Below, piece by piece: positions 47,028 to 59,500 of a stretch of DNA of 64,000 nt. Below the pieces are notes generated by a model, which had not been told where the DNA came from, did not search any database, and saw only the letters and a list, made by a program, of their open reading frames with translations. A program made the position numbers and the translations under genes. Position 1 is the first letter of the stretch; every line of letters starts with the position of its first letter. Source of the stretch: Coffea arabica (taxonomy: Eukaryota; Streptophyta; Magnoliopsida; Gentianales; Rubiaceae); contig NC_092317.1 of assembly GCF_036785885.1 (NCBI RefSeq), forward strand, positions 4,776,501 through 4,840,500, written 5' to 3'.

Positions 47028-49748
47028 TTATTTCTTTAGTACATCGATTACATCCTTCGATCTAACAACCACCGGAGATGCAGAGAGGTTAGTGTTTCTT
47101 TTCTCTTGGTTGTCTGGAATTGTCAGCAAATTGAGTTTCTCATCATTCTTCCCAACCTTCCTGAATTCATTGGGAAAGTATTCATACATCTGCACACTTA
47201 AGCTTCCACCTAAAAAGATGGAACATTTTTCACTGATCATCCTTCGGATCAAAGGAGGAAATGTCAATAATAGCCAAAACAAGGGGGAAAACAAATTATT
47301 CTGGTGTATGGATGATAACAAATTGATCTTCTCTGCTTCTTTTTTTGTCAATAAAGAACCTAAGATTACCGAGAATGAGAGCAGCCCCTATCCAACCAGC
47401 AGTACCCCATCTTTCACCGAGGAGAAACCATGCGAATCCAGCCCCCCATATTGGCTCCAAACCATAAATTACTGCCGTTTCTGTTGCTGATACATCACGC
47501 ATGGCAGCCATCTGAATATCAAAATTAATGTAAGAAAGAGAATCTCCATCTAAGTCTACATTAAACTCTAGATTCTAAAGGAGAGAGGAATCTCAGAATA
47601 TAACGATCTTCTTCCAATCTCAACCTGGTTTTAAAATTCTTGGATCCTGTAAGCCAGTTTTTACGCCCTTTTTTCCCCTTGAAACTTTCAGGAACTTACT
47701 TGTCTTATTTCTTTTAGACATTCGAAATACTAGTTAAACTAGCAAGAGTTACCTCAGCCCATAAACATAGTCCTGTTGAAAATACACCGGTGTAAAGCGT
47801 TGGTATCCATGGAAATGTAACCATCCAATCCCAGACCAGAGCCCATGTCCAGGATACGTTCTCAGTGTATTGAAAACCATCAAAACTTCCCCCAATCAGA
47901 CACCAGATTGCAGATAGAAGGGCAACAACAGATACCTAATACGAGACAAAACACACAGCTAATGCGCGCAGAACTTTTGTACCGCAGAAGAATGGGGGTT
48001 GAGAAAGATAGTAGTTACTTTTGACCAGTGTTTTTAACAAACCTCATATCCAAGAAGTGCAATGAAGTTCTCTTTTCTTGTGCTTCTTGATATGTGTTCT
48101 GTTCGGAGTGTGTGAATTCCAAAAAATATGGCACTTAGAAAGTTGAGAAGATCTCCGACCTAAAGAAAAAGCAAATAAAATGGTAAACAGATTTTTTTTT
48201 TTTTCAGTGAAAGATTTCTTATCTCACAAAATAATACCATGACGAAGGGTCCCGAGAGAGAAGGGGGGGGGGAGGAAATCATACTAACATTAGGAGGAGA
48301 TCCACTACATTCCAGCAAACCAAGGCCAACGACTGACATGAGAATTCCAAACCAGGTGCGAGCTGGTACTATTGTTCCCAACATGCTTTCGAGCAACGGA
48401 ACCACGATAACCTGCTCATTCAATGCAGAAAAGTAATCACACAAACAGTTGAAGATCAGAGGAGAATGCAAAAATGAACTTGTGGTGCAATCAACGAGCC
48501 ATAATAAATGATTGTAGCGTATCACACTTATCAATGCAATGATGAATGCGAACTCCATACAAATATTGCAATCTCTAGACTCTTTCTCCATGGATATCTA
48601 TGGTCTTTGATTACAAGAACTGCAATTAGACAAAGAGAATTCTACGATTGGCATTGCCTATGCAATGGTTTGTGGTCTCTGCGAATAGTCATGTTTTGCT
48701 GAACCGTAGCTCATATAAGAAGATTCGATATTCTAGAGAGGATCAGACTAAATAACTTACCGTGAAAAGAGAGAGAAATGAAGCACGTCCTGCTTCAGCA
48801 GTGAGTAGGCCAAGCGCCTCAATCAGGTAGCCTAAACTGATCCACAGTCCCAGTTCCATACCTGCTTTACGGGTTTGAGCATCATTTCTTGCCCGAAAGA
48901 CAAAAGGCAAGAATGGGATGGCTGATACAGCAAACCGCACTGCAGAGAAGGCTGCTGGATCCATGAAAGCTTCAGTCTCTTTTACAACTAGAATGTTGCT
49001 TGCTGCAATTTACAACATAATTACCATGCATTCAACTCTCGCTTAGATATAAGAAGAAAGACAGCATTTTTAACTAAATAGTTTGCCCAATTTAGCGACT
49101 AGAATTTCATACTTGAGTCCATGCTACAAACGAGACAACACTAGTTCCGCTGTTTCTTGAACTAGGGAAGCGTGCAGAGATAATAATTGGCTTTTACATC
49201 ATCATTTTTGTCGATAAGATAGAAATGGTTAGATTGTGAAGTAGATGGGTAATTGAATTTCTCTTTCCTAATCCGTACAGTAGTAATTTGGGATCCTTAC
49301 CATAGACAACACTCACAACATTAAGCAAGATTATACTCCTGAACTTCTTCGATCCAAATAGAAGTTTCCTCCAGAGAGGCCTCCTTCTGATTGAAGATTT
49401 GTTGGCCTTGATTTTTGAAGGACCCTTTGAGCTCTCATTAGATTTAGTCTTGGTTTCTACCTTACAAGTTTCAGTTTCAATAATTGAGAAAGCCCCATCG
49501 AAGTTTCTTCCACTCCTTGAGGATCTTTCTGCCAAAATTTTCCTTGAAGCAGCTGAACAACTGTGTACAGAAGAAGAAGAAGAAGAAGAAGAGGAGGAGG
49601 AGGGGTTAGAAGAAGAAGAAGAGGGATCAGAATATGAATAAACCTTGAGATGGGAAATTTTTCTGATTCCATAAGAATTCAAGTAGCAGGATATTGTCGC
49701 CGCCGCAGCAGTATCTCTTGAGGCCCTCCAAGTTGAGAAGTATGGCAT
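47028..49748 (-). CDS. EamA/DMT-family transporter, WAT1-related, probably plastid-located
   Basis: Exons (minus): 49301-49748, 48761-49002, 48289-48411, 48043-48159, 47753-47935, 47370-47511 and 47028-47209, in phase, giving 478 residues. It resembles the Arabidopsis chloroplast WAT1-related protein At3g02690. The first 130 residues are Ser-, Arg- and Lys-rich with few acidic residues, a plausible transit peptide, and include a run of about eleven Ser. About ten hydrophobic segments follow in two EamA repeats. These include FMDPAAFSAVRFAVSAIPFL in the first half and VSATETAVIYGLEPIWGAGF with WFLLGERWGTAGWIGAALIL in the second. The EP-G-F/LGE pattern near the end is the EamA signature. The tail after SLSVQMYEYFP is hydrophilic. 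Substrate is unknown. The ATG used is the first that keeps the transit-like segment. Confidence 0.88.
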
Positions 49749-50691
49749 ATTTGGATCACAATACCCTCTCTTTTCTTTTGTTCAATGAATATTCTTTGAT
49801 GGAGTTTTGTACTAGATGTTCATGTCATGGACGGAAAGAACTTGGTGAAATGAAGTGACAAATTATCTTCAAAGTCTGAAATAATGGTGCCATGTTCCAT
49901 TAATCACAAGGCTGAGAGGCAATTGCTTAGGAGAATGATTGATGGGTAATTTGTTTCTAATTTATTACAACCATATAAAATAGGCCAGAAAGGAGAGGCA
50001 AGTGATGCTTTTCAATATAGGGATGGTATCGCATCATTCAAGCATGGACCCGCCACATTACATTTAAATGAATGTTGTCCCAGTGATAGAAGAATATTTC
50101 CAAATGTGAAGCACGCTAAATTTGGCAATCCATGAAAATCATCCTCAAAAAAAAGAAAGCATTGATTGCCTTTCAATTTCATCATTCCTTTGGTGAGGGA
50201 AAAAGGACTCATAAGCCAGTCGGTTACTCGTCCTTCGGTTGCTTTTAATCTTCTCAAAATTAATATCAATATCCAGAATATTGAACGGAAGAGTGCTAAT
50301 TGTTCATTATGGATGAAATATTTGTCTTTAAGTTGCATTGATATTTGAATGCAAAAGTAGCAAGAATGTGCACTTGAACTTGAAAAAGTTAACTAATCTT
50401 CTCGAGAATACGACGTTCTTCTTCCGAAATCTGAGCCGAAGTACATTGATGATTTGCTCATCACATATTGGTGAACTATCTTCCATAACCATAACACAGA
50501 AGAAAGACTAGAGAAGTGAAATAGTAATACAGCGATGCTACTAGAAATGCCAATAAGGAGGATGTAAAGAAAGCCAGATAACGGTACCGAGAAATGAAAA
50601 AGATACAGCCATCAGTTGGTACATAGAAACATCAATCTACTGATGTAATATGGCAGCTAGTAACAGTCAGCAAAAAAGCTGCTTAACTCCT
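49749..50691. other. Spacer: EamA transporter promoter and beta-tubulin 3' region
   Basis: Both neighbours lie on the minus strand. The 943 bases must hold the tubulin 3' untranslated region (right) and the transporter promoter (left). A 108-codon frame at 50012-50338 has no recognisable similarity and was not called. Confidence 0.6.
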
Positions 50692-52705
50692 TCAGTTTTC
50701 CGCGCCCGCCTCCTCCTCATCTTCGTACTCAGCATCCTCGTCAGCAGTCGCATCTTGGTACTGCTGATACTCAGCAACAAGATCATTCATATTGCTCTCT
50801 GCTTCGGTAAATTCCATCTCATCCATTCCCTCTCCAGTGTACCAGTGCAAAAAGGCCTTCCTCCTAAACATTGCAGTGAACTGCTCACTCACTCTCCTAA
50901 ACATCTCCTGGATTGAAGTTGAATTCCCAATGAATGTGGAAGCCATGGTAAGGCCTTTAGGTGGAATATCACAAACGCTAGATTTTACATTGTTTGGGAT
51001 CCATTCAACAAAATAGGATGAGTTCTTGTTCTGCACATTGATCAGCTGCTCATCAACTTCTTTTGTGCTCATTTTGCCCCTAAACATTGCTGAGGCAGTG
51101 AGGTACCGGCCATGGCGCGGGTCAGCAGCACACATCATGTTCTTGGCATCCCACATCTGCTGTGTTAGCTCGGGGACAGTAAGCGCACGATATTGCTGTG
51201 ATCCTCTTGATGTAAGAGGTGCAAATCCCACCATGAAGAAGTGAAGTCGCGGAAATGGGATCAAATTCACCGCTAACTTTCTCAGGTCCGAGTTCAGCTG
51301 ACCAGGAAACCTCAGGCAACAGGTCACACCACTCATTGTTGCTGAAATCAGATGATTCAGGTCCCCAACTGATAAAGACAATAAAAACAGAGGGAACTAC
51401 ATTAGACTTTTAGCGAAAGACACAGAATATTCATCAGCAAAGTAAAGATGGAATTGAATTGTATGCATTTGCAGTTCTTACAGCTTGGGGTGCTGAGCTT
51501 AAGGGTCCTGAAGCAGATGTCATAGAGCGCCTCATTATCAAGGACCATGCATTCATCAGCATTCTCGACCAGCTGATGAACAGAAAGTGTGGCATTATAA
51601 GGCTCCACAACAGTGTCAGATACCTTTGGAGAAGGGAAGACTGAGAAAGTAAGCATCATTCTATCTGGATACTCTTCCCTGATCTTGGAAATCAGCAGAG
51701 TTCCCATTCCGGACCCTGTTCCACCTCCAAGAGAGTGACATACTTCAAAGCCTGTGCAGTGCCACAACCATCAAGAATTAAGTCAATGCATAAACAAGTA
51801 CCAGATTTTTTTTTGCTTGGTTGGGACATGAAATGGTAGATTATACCAGCATAACATGGTTAACACTGTTATGAGAATTGGTTTTGTACATTTTTTCAAT
51901 ATTAGCTACTCATATAGCACCCCTGGTTGATCAAATAAGCTGCAACGAATCCTCTGTAACACCCCTCTTTTATTTGGAGAAAAAGGTGAAAAAATTGTGC
52001 TTCATGTACTGGCTTCATTTCATTCCTTCCTTCTCTCCTTCAGCTAGTAAAAACTAACACATGGCGCATATCCATTACAAAATACCTGTGTCTGATATAA
52101 ACTTGATCAACCTTAAATTCCTTTGTTTTGTTGCCAGAGATAAAGGACTCTCTAAGTTTGAACTCTTGATCTCTTGCTCTATGAGCCACAGATCAAGGAT
52201 TCTGTAACAATCATGTACGCTAGAGTTTACTTTAAATCTTTTTACTTATAATTATGATCCAGATGAGTCAAAGAAGTTCAAAATCAGGTAGCTAGCAATC
52301 ATTTTACAAACCTTGCAAGCAATCACAGTTTTCGGCTTCCTTCCTGACAACATCAAGGACTGAATCAATAAGCTCAGCACCCTCAGTGTAGTGACCCTTA
52401 GCCCAATTGTTTCCAGCACCAGACTGACCAAAAATAAAGTTATCAGGCCTAAAAATTTGGCCATAGGGACCAGTCCTTATGCTGTTCATAGTCCCAGGTT
52501 CAAGATCCATGAGGACAGCCCTTGGCACATATCTCCCACCACTTGCTTCATTGAAATACACATTTACCCTATCTAATTGAAGGGCAGAACTTCCATTGCA
52601 CCTCCCAGTTGGATCAATCCCATGTTCATCACACACCACTTCCCAGAATTTTGATCCAATTTGATTCCCACATTGCCCTCCTTGAATGTGAAGAATTTCA
52701 CGCAT
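50692..52705 (-). CDS. TUBB: Beta-tubulin
   Basis: Exons (minus): 52312-52705, 51482-51751 and 50692-51368, giving 446 residues with two introns, the standard plant beta-tubulin pattern. The protein binds GTP and pairs with alpha-tubulin to build microtubules. It opens with MREI, the tetrapeptide that mediates co-translational autoregulation of beta-tubulin mRNA in animals. The tubulin signature GGGTGSG is at 140-146. The C-terminal tail is acidic ([20 protein letters not shown]), as expected for the site of microtubule-associated protein binding. Variable positions in the tail and core would define the isotype, which I cannot assign. All core segments are intact, so it appears functional. 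Confidence 0.97.
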
Positions 52706-52818
52706 TTTGGCTAAACAAATGGTCAACGGTCAGGGACAAACGTGGAAAATGGCTTCCCCAAACTCTCACTTAGAAGGCTTTGGATGTGGGCTTTTGGTCT
52801 ACTGCTGGCCACAGGGGG

Positions 52819-52826
52819 CTTATATA
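52819..52826 (-). promoter_or_regulatory. Probable TATA box for beta-tubulin
   Basis: The minus strand reads TATATAAG, 114 bases upstream of the start codon. That implies a leader of about 80-85 bases, normal for tubulin genes. An 82-codon frame that overlaps this site (52723-52971) is therefore probably accidental. Confidence 0.5.
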
Positions 52827-53928
52827 CAACAGTAGCGGAGTTGTGAAAGGTCCCTATTGCTCTTGACTCGATGAAAAATGAAGGGACACGATCAGATGGG
52901 CTTAAAAGATCTGACAATCCATAAGCGTCCGCCCGAGTCATAGCTGTAGGATTGTCCATTTGTTGGATCATCGATGTCTGTTGTGGGGAGAATAGGCCAT
53001 TTGTTCCAACTCATCATCAGTTTTGCCGTCTAAGATTTGTAGATTTGTAGCTGCTGATGGGACAGCTTAGAATAGTGGAACACAAAGCCAATGAATGTTT
53101 AGTTTTTGTTTCTAATTCTTACCTCATCTGTTGATGCAAGTAGTAGCCAGTGGAAATAGTCAAGCCGCCCTTTGATGCTCATCTTCTTCTGGGGATTGAG
53201 CCACTTGTAGGGATGGCAAGGGGCTAATGGTTGGGGCGGGAGAATATAACTTCACCTGTCACCCGCTAAAAAATATATTTATCTAATTTTAATAATTTTT
53301 ACACATTTTATCTAATTTTACCGTATGTACATTTATTTTTCCACTGTATAATTCAAATTAAATACAAAGTAAATATAGAATAAATTTTTGTAAGTGATAT
53401 ATGTATAGTAATCTGAACTTTATATACAATTTAATGTGAAAAATGAAGCCCAAATCCGAGTTTTAGTGCCCGACCACACTGTTTTACTTGATGCATATTG
53501 CAGTAGAACTCATACTCGGCCAAGCTATTGCTCAAGGTAAGGGCTTGTCAAAGTTAATGATGGATGAGAAGTAATAAACCACTTTCTTAGAAATCGACTT
53601 TATTTTAAGAGAAGAGCCCAAGGAAAATCGAGCAGAAGGTGGAAATTAGCTCTTTGTTTGATGGGCTATGCGATTTATAAACATAGTAATGTAGGAATTA
53701 ATAATTTAGTGAAGTCAAACCTCTTGTAGTCATGGTACCATTGATTGCATTTCTATGCAATTGCCAGAATACTTGCATGGTGTAGTCGATGGTTCATATG
53801 GGATAAACCTGAAACTGGATGATGGGAATTTGCTTACAAGACAAAATTTGTCACGAGTGGAAATTATGTCATATTTTTTGTAGGTTGTTATTTCCGAGTC
53901 TACATTGTTTTGCATTAGTTTTGATGAT
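52827..53928. other. Beta-tubulin upstream region, no further gene
   Basis: Contains the tubulin promoter. Near 53213, GTAGGGATGGCAAGGGGC resembles the left end of a hAT-type element (compare TAGAGGTGGCAAA at 9984-10890), but no matching right end was found. Confidence 0.5.
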
Positions 53929-54667
53929 CAATGTTTTAAAACTCGGATCGTTAATTGAACCGGTGAGGTGTTCGAGTCGAAGTTTAACCGGTCGGACCGG
54001 TTCAATCCTGATTCAATGAATTTTTTAAAAAATAATTTATATAAATATATGTATATATGCACAAAATAAGACATGCATTGGACTAATTTAAGACTTTATA
54101 TGATGAAAAATTTAATATTTGCAAAGAAGTTGGATTTTCACAAATAAAATTTTTAAATTATAAGTTGAAACAAATAAATTTCATCTCAATCTTAATTGAA
54201 TTTACCAAAAAAATAATGTTAAATCCAACTCAAAAATACCATAATTTTGAAATTATACAAAATTCACGTCTATGAGAGTTAGACATTGTGAGTTTAAATT
54301 TTAATTCAATTTTTTGATATTTAGATATTGCAACTTAAAAAAAAAGAAGTTTTGAGTTTGGAGGAAGTCAAGAAAATAGAAAATACAAATACAAACTTGA
54401 TAAGAGGCAAAAAATGAGAAGAAAGTGAGTGAATGTGACATTTAATAATTAGTTTTTAGGATTAGGGAGAACATATTCTTTTTTTAAAAAAAATTCAATT
54501 TAATAGACAAAAACAAAAAAATCGTTGATTCAACGGTTCAATCCGGTTCGAACGGTTCAATCCGATTTTTAAGTATAATCAACCCAAAATATGAACCGGA
54601 CCGGAGCCAAGGCCAGTTCACGGTCTGACCGGTCGAATCGGCCTGGCCCGTCCGGTTTTTAAAACAC
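53929..54667. mobile_element. Mutator-like non-autonomous element (739 bp)
   Basis: Terminal repeats are ATGTTTTAAAACTCGG at the left and GTGTTTTAAAAACCGG read inward from the right. Both ends are rich in GAACCGG/CCGGTTC motifs and the middle is AT-rich. The 10-bp TTTTGATGAT flanks it on both sides (53919-53928 and 54668-54677). A duplication of 9-10 bp fits the Mutator superfamily. No transposase is encoded. Confidence 0.75.
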
Positions 54668-54677
54668 TTTTGATGAT

Positions 54678-57336
54678 TGCAAATGCTCTGAATCTAATCT
54701 TGAATAACGTCATAGATTTTGAACAATGTATAAACAAAATTTATAAGTGAACAGCAACAAATGGAAATTTCTATACATCTTAATTAGACAAGTATTCATA
54801 CATCTCTTATATGTACAAACATTTATCCAAAATGCACGAGAATGTTAGACATAGTTACATCGCTACTGTTGAAATGTTCAAAACTCATTCCTCATACGTT
54901 AGAGACTAGAAAATTGAACATAACATTGACATACAGGATTGGATTGAAGTACAAGAAGATCTTTAATTGCATTTTACTGCAAGCATTCGTTTTTAAGACC
55001 ACCAAGTAAATTGTTAAACAACACGAAGCGGATATGGAATTGGAAATTTTAAGGGAACATGTCAAAGTACAAGTTTTGTTGCCCAAGAGATTGCATTCAT
55101 CTCGGATAAGCTCAAACAAAACAACATACAGTGCCTTGAGACCAAGGACTTGACCTACTTCCAAAGCAATTGAGATTCTCGGTATTACTTTTTCAGTAGC
55201 AACTCAGTCTCACTTCTAAAATTATACAAATTGTTCAGTTAATTCAAATTATTATGTGATGTCTGATTTTAAATTAAATTAACTAGATACTTAACATCTG
55301 ATGAAGGAGTGGCACCGAGAATCTGATTTGACTTCCAAAAACTCTTAACCAGTAAAATAACTTAGTTTTTTTTACTGCCAATCATCAGGCATAGAATATA
55401 CGGTTAAATTCAATTATTTTTTTTTGGGTACCCTTCTTACGATATGCTAACAGCTATTGCTATTTATTTCAACATGGCAGAAGTGGCTGGATCGAGATAT
55501 AATAAGGAGTAAAAGAAAAGTTAAGACTTGTGCAGAGATGCATGCATTAATCAGATTCTACCCAAAAGTTCAAACTTTAAGTCTGCAAAAAACCACATTT
55601 ATTATCAAACAATAGCATATATATATGCATGCAAATACAACAAACAGTGAAATTAACAGTATTGAGCAGGACAAAGTTGCGTTAAAATTTGCACTAAAGT
55701 CAAGACGCAAATGCTATATTGCAGTATACATATACATAGATACAACACTCACACGCACGTTCATATCATTCCATCATTATGGCCATGCAGAAGCAAAATC
55801 TTTGGAGGTAAGTGGACTCCATCACTAGACGACCATGGAAAATATAGACATTGGACATCCACAGGTATCCCCTCCCCACAAAGGTGAAATCGGAAAGCAG
55901 AGAAGATTCCAAAAGCGGGCACAGTAATTGTGATAGCACGTAAAGGTGTTATCTCCTTGCTGCTTCATGTATGAACACAAAGGACAAAAATTATTTGGGC
56001 ACGAAACAATGTACAAACTATTATGGCATGTATTTTACTGGACAAACAAGGTTATGCATGCTAGCATATGTTATGTTTGAGCTTTTAAAAAAAAAATCTC
56101 ATGAACTTTTACATGTTGAAGTACATGATCTTTTAGCATGCATGTAGGTTGACGAATTACTGTGGAGAAGATTTTTCTGGTTAAAAGTTTAGCCCTCTAC
56201 TTCATCATTTAACTTAAACAACTTATTCTTGATATGTACACCTCTTTAGCTAAAAGTTGCTAGTCAAAAAACCTTAGGAAACAAATTGTGGAGGCTTGAA
56301 ATTAATCCAAATTAATAAGCAGTATAAGAAATTTTCAGTTAGAGAGACATGCATCATTTCCAAAGGTCGAATTTATGTTAATTAGAAAAGAGAATGAGAA
56401 GAAGAGAGAATTGTCGAAAACCAAAAGGGAAAAGAATAAATTAAAAGAGGCTAAAGAATCACAAAGAAGAACGAAGGGATTTTGGGGGGGAGAGGGGATG
56501 GGAGGGGGATATCAACTATTAAGCTGGGCAAAGAAAAGGGTAGGAGGCAGAGAAAGGAGAGGGGCAGTTCGGATTAAGAATAAGTGTGAAAGGCACGAGA
56601 CAGGAGAAGAACAATAAATGAGGTTGTAAGAGGTGATGAGGCTTATGATAACCCTCATGATCGTCACGTCGTTTTTACTTCACGTCTACCGATAACTCCC
56701 AGAATTCCACGCTCATCTATCTCTCTCTGTCTCTCCAATTCACTCTTCTCTTCTGAGTTCTGCTGCCCTCCCTTTTTCTTTCTCCCTCTCCTTTGCTTTC
56801 TTGATTTCATTTTCCCCCCACTCCATCTGCTTTCTCTTTCTTTCCATCTTTCTCACATTTCTTTAATTTGCATTTTGTTAGTTAAGAATACCTTGAGATG
56901 TTATTGTAGCCCAGTCAACTGGCTCATGTCTTTCTCACTTTGTTTCAATTTAAACCAACACCATTCCTTCACTCTGTCTGTCTTTCTCTTTCTGTCCCTC
57001 TTGTTCTATCTCTATCCCTCCTACTCCTCATCAAAACCCCATGTTATATGCCCTATATCTTGAATTCTTGATAGTTCATACCTACATCCTCCTTCTCCTT
57101 CATCACAACCATCAACATCTTTGTCGCATGAACCCCTTTCCCTACTCTAATTAATCAACCTTTCATACTACCATTAACATCAGCTAGATCGCTACCATCA
57201 AAACCAATAGCTGGGAAAAAAAAACTAACTAGAGTGACAGATTTATTGCGATAAACAAAACTCCTTTTACATACAGAGAAAGGGAGGAAGATAAAGATCT
57301 TTTTTTTTCCCCTTGTTATTTCTGCCGCGAAAAACA
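54678..57336. other. Intergenic and WOX1 upstream region
   Basis: AT-rich with no recognised gene. The last 650 bases before the WOX1 start are strikingly pyrimidine-rich on the plus strand (56700-57150), preceded by a purine-rich block (56370-56620). This looks like promoter and 5' leader sequence. A frame at 54892-55164 (minus) was examined and not called. Confidence 0.55.
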
Positions 57337-59500
57337 ATGTGGATGATGGGATATAATGATGGGGGAGATTCCTTCAGCGGCAGGAAACTCCGGAGCATCG
57401 TGCCAAGGCCAGCTGCAGTCATAAACCCTTCATGTTTAGGCCGTATCCACGGCACTGATCTTCTTTCTTTCAATCACCATCTTGGTATGGATTTACTACT
57501 CCTTTTTTACTCCTCTAGGAATCATTGGAAGTTCAAACATATGATCTTTTCTTCTTTTGGTTCATTTTTAAGCTGGTTTGACTGAACAAAGTAAGAGAGA
57601 CTTCGGCCCACAACAAGTTGTGGTGAGCTCAAGATGGAATCCCACCCCGGAACAGTTACAAACCCTAGAGGAACTATATCGAAGGGGAACTCGAACGCCT
57701 TCAGCTGAGGAAATTCAACACATCACAGCACAGCTTCGTAGATACGGGAAAATTGAAGGGAAGAACGTGTTCTATTGGTTTCAAAATCACAAGGCAAGAG
57801 AGAGACAAAAACGCCGTCGTCAACTTGAATCTACCTCTGATGAGCAAGACCACAACAATAATGATGGTAATGTTGAGAACACAGAAAGAAAAGAATCAGC
57901 TGGTAAGCATAGTAGCAAGAATTTACAGGTCATTCTCTTGTCTTACTATTGATGAAATGTCACATACGAAACAGCTCATGCAAGAAAATTAGTGTACTAA
58001 CAAGAGACAAGTTTTCATTTTGGTTCAATCTTTGTTTGTTATTGTTGGTGAAAAAGAAAAGTTGTACAACAGGAGTTTTTAAATTGTAGTGACTATTGAG
58101 GCTTTTCTTTTTTACTATATTGTGAATATTGTTGCATGAGAAGTAAAGTGGTACTCTTTTTTGTTTTTCTTTCTGTCTACATTCCACGCAGGGGCAAATG
58201 GGACAGGTATAGAAGTTGAACGGACCAAGAACTGGGCATCCTCTACGAACTGCAGTACTCTTGCAGAGGTCTAATATTCTACTAGCTACTTTTCTTTGTC
58301 TTTGCTGTCTTTCTTTCACCTCCTCAGAGTGCATGGGGAATGATCTTTTTTAACTTGAAAATCTCAGCTCCAAAAAGTAATTAGAGTCAACTAATTTGTC
58401 AATAACAAGGATATGATTACATGGCCAAGCAATGATTCCATTAGTAGGAGCACTATAAGTTTTCTTTTTTTTGAAGAAAAAGTAGGAAGAGATGTGGGTT
58501 GAACAAAAGATTTGTTTATTGGGAAATGATAAGGGTTTGTTTAAAAGCTGCATTCCCTCCTTTCTGTCGGGTCTGCTGCTCCTGTTATCAAACATAGCTA
58601 GGGTTTTTGGGTTTTGTGCTCATTCATGCCTTGATGAAGACACTTGATTTTTGGGCACACCCTAATAAACGCATTTAATACACGGTATCTAGCAAAATTC
58701 TTTATCAAATCAACCAACTCCCCTTATGATTAAGTAGATTTCACACAAGCCAAATTTTTTTTGGCCATTTCATGATTTTGAGCACTTTTTTTCTTTTTCT
58801 CTTTGACCTCCTTTCTTTTCTTGGTGGGGTATTTTAGGACCTAATGTATATATTAGTAGTAACAAATGTAGTATTAGAGCTCTTGTGAGAGTTGTTAGGG
58901 TCAAGCCCTCTTTTCAGCCTTTTAAGGACAGTGGCTAAAATATGTACTATGCATGTCTTTGATTCTCAGAAAACTGTTTCAATACAAAGGACAGCAAAAG
59001 CAGCAATTCCAGAACGTAGAGCAGCAGATGGATGGGTACAGTTCGAGGAGGCAGAATTACAGCAAAGAAAAAGCCTTGACGAAAGAAATGCCACGTGGCA
59101 AGTGATGCAATTCTCTTGTTGTTCTTCATCTTCATCACCTCCCACCAACAACAACCTCATAAACCGCACTCCTTGTGCTGCAACTATTCCACCAACTTCT
59201 TTAAGAAATATGGACCCAAAGCACATAATGAAGACTCGTGAGGATCTTAACATCTTCATTACTCCCTATACAGAAAATTTTGAGACCCATTTGGTCAGTG
59301 CCAGCTCTAATATAGTTGTCCGCGAGGCAAATGGCCATGATGGCCAATCTCAAACCCTCCAACTTTTTCCTCTGCGAAGTAACGATGATGGCTATGATCA
59401 AGAAGTTGCTGAGAAGCAATCGGACGAATCAGCTGCAGAAATGAATTCTTTCACAAGTACTCCTTACAAGTTTTTCGAGTTCCTTCCATTGAAGAACTAA
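57337..59500 (+). CDS. WOX1: WUSCHEL-related homeobox 1 (WOX1/LAM1/STENOFOLIA/MAEWEST type)
   Basis: Exons 57337-57484, 57573-57902, 58192-58268 and 58970-59500 give 361 residues, close to Arabidopsis WOX1 (about 350). It is a nuclear transcription factor, mainly a repressor, that drives leaf-blade outgrowth and petal fusion. The N-terminus [20 protein letters not shown] is characteristic of the WOX1 clade. The enlarged WUS-type homeodomain is at 68-133, with helix 3 [15 protein letters not shown]. The WUS box TLQLFPLR is at 314-321. The C-terminal motif FEFLPLKN (354-361) is the second repressor motif of STF/LAM1 proteins. Exon 1's end and exon 2's start (codon Ala50) were chosen by phase and splice sites. 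A single-exon reading that stops at 57952 would lack all C-terminal motifs and is rejected. Confidence 0.95.

Noticed and set aside
49563-49640. GAA/GAG trinucleotide run read as an acidic protein on the plus strand
   Set aside because: It is the complement of the poly-Ser and adjacent coding sequence in exon 1 of the transporter.
52723-52971. 82-codon minus-strand frame directly upstream of beta-tubulin
   Set aside because: It spans the probable tubulin TATA box and is out of frame with tubulin. It is most likely a chance frame in somewhat GC-richer promoter DNA.
54892-55164. 90-codon minus-strand frame between tubulin and WOX1
   Set aside because: The first part looks protein-like, but I recognise no family, see no splice partners, and the rest decays into AT-rich sequence.
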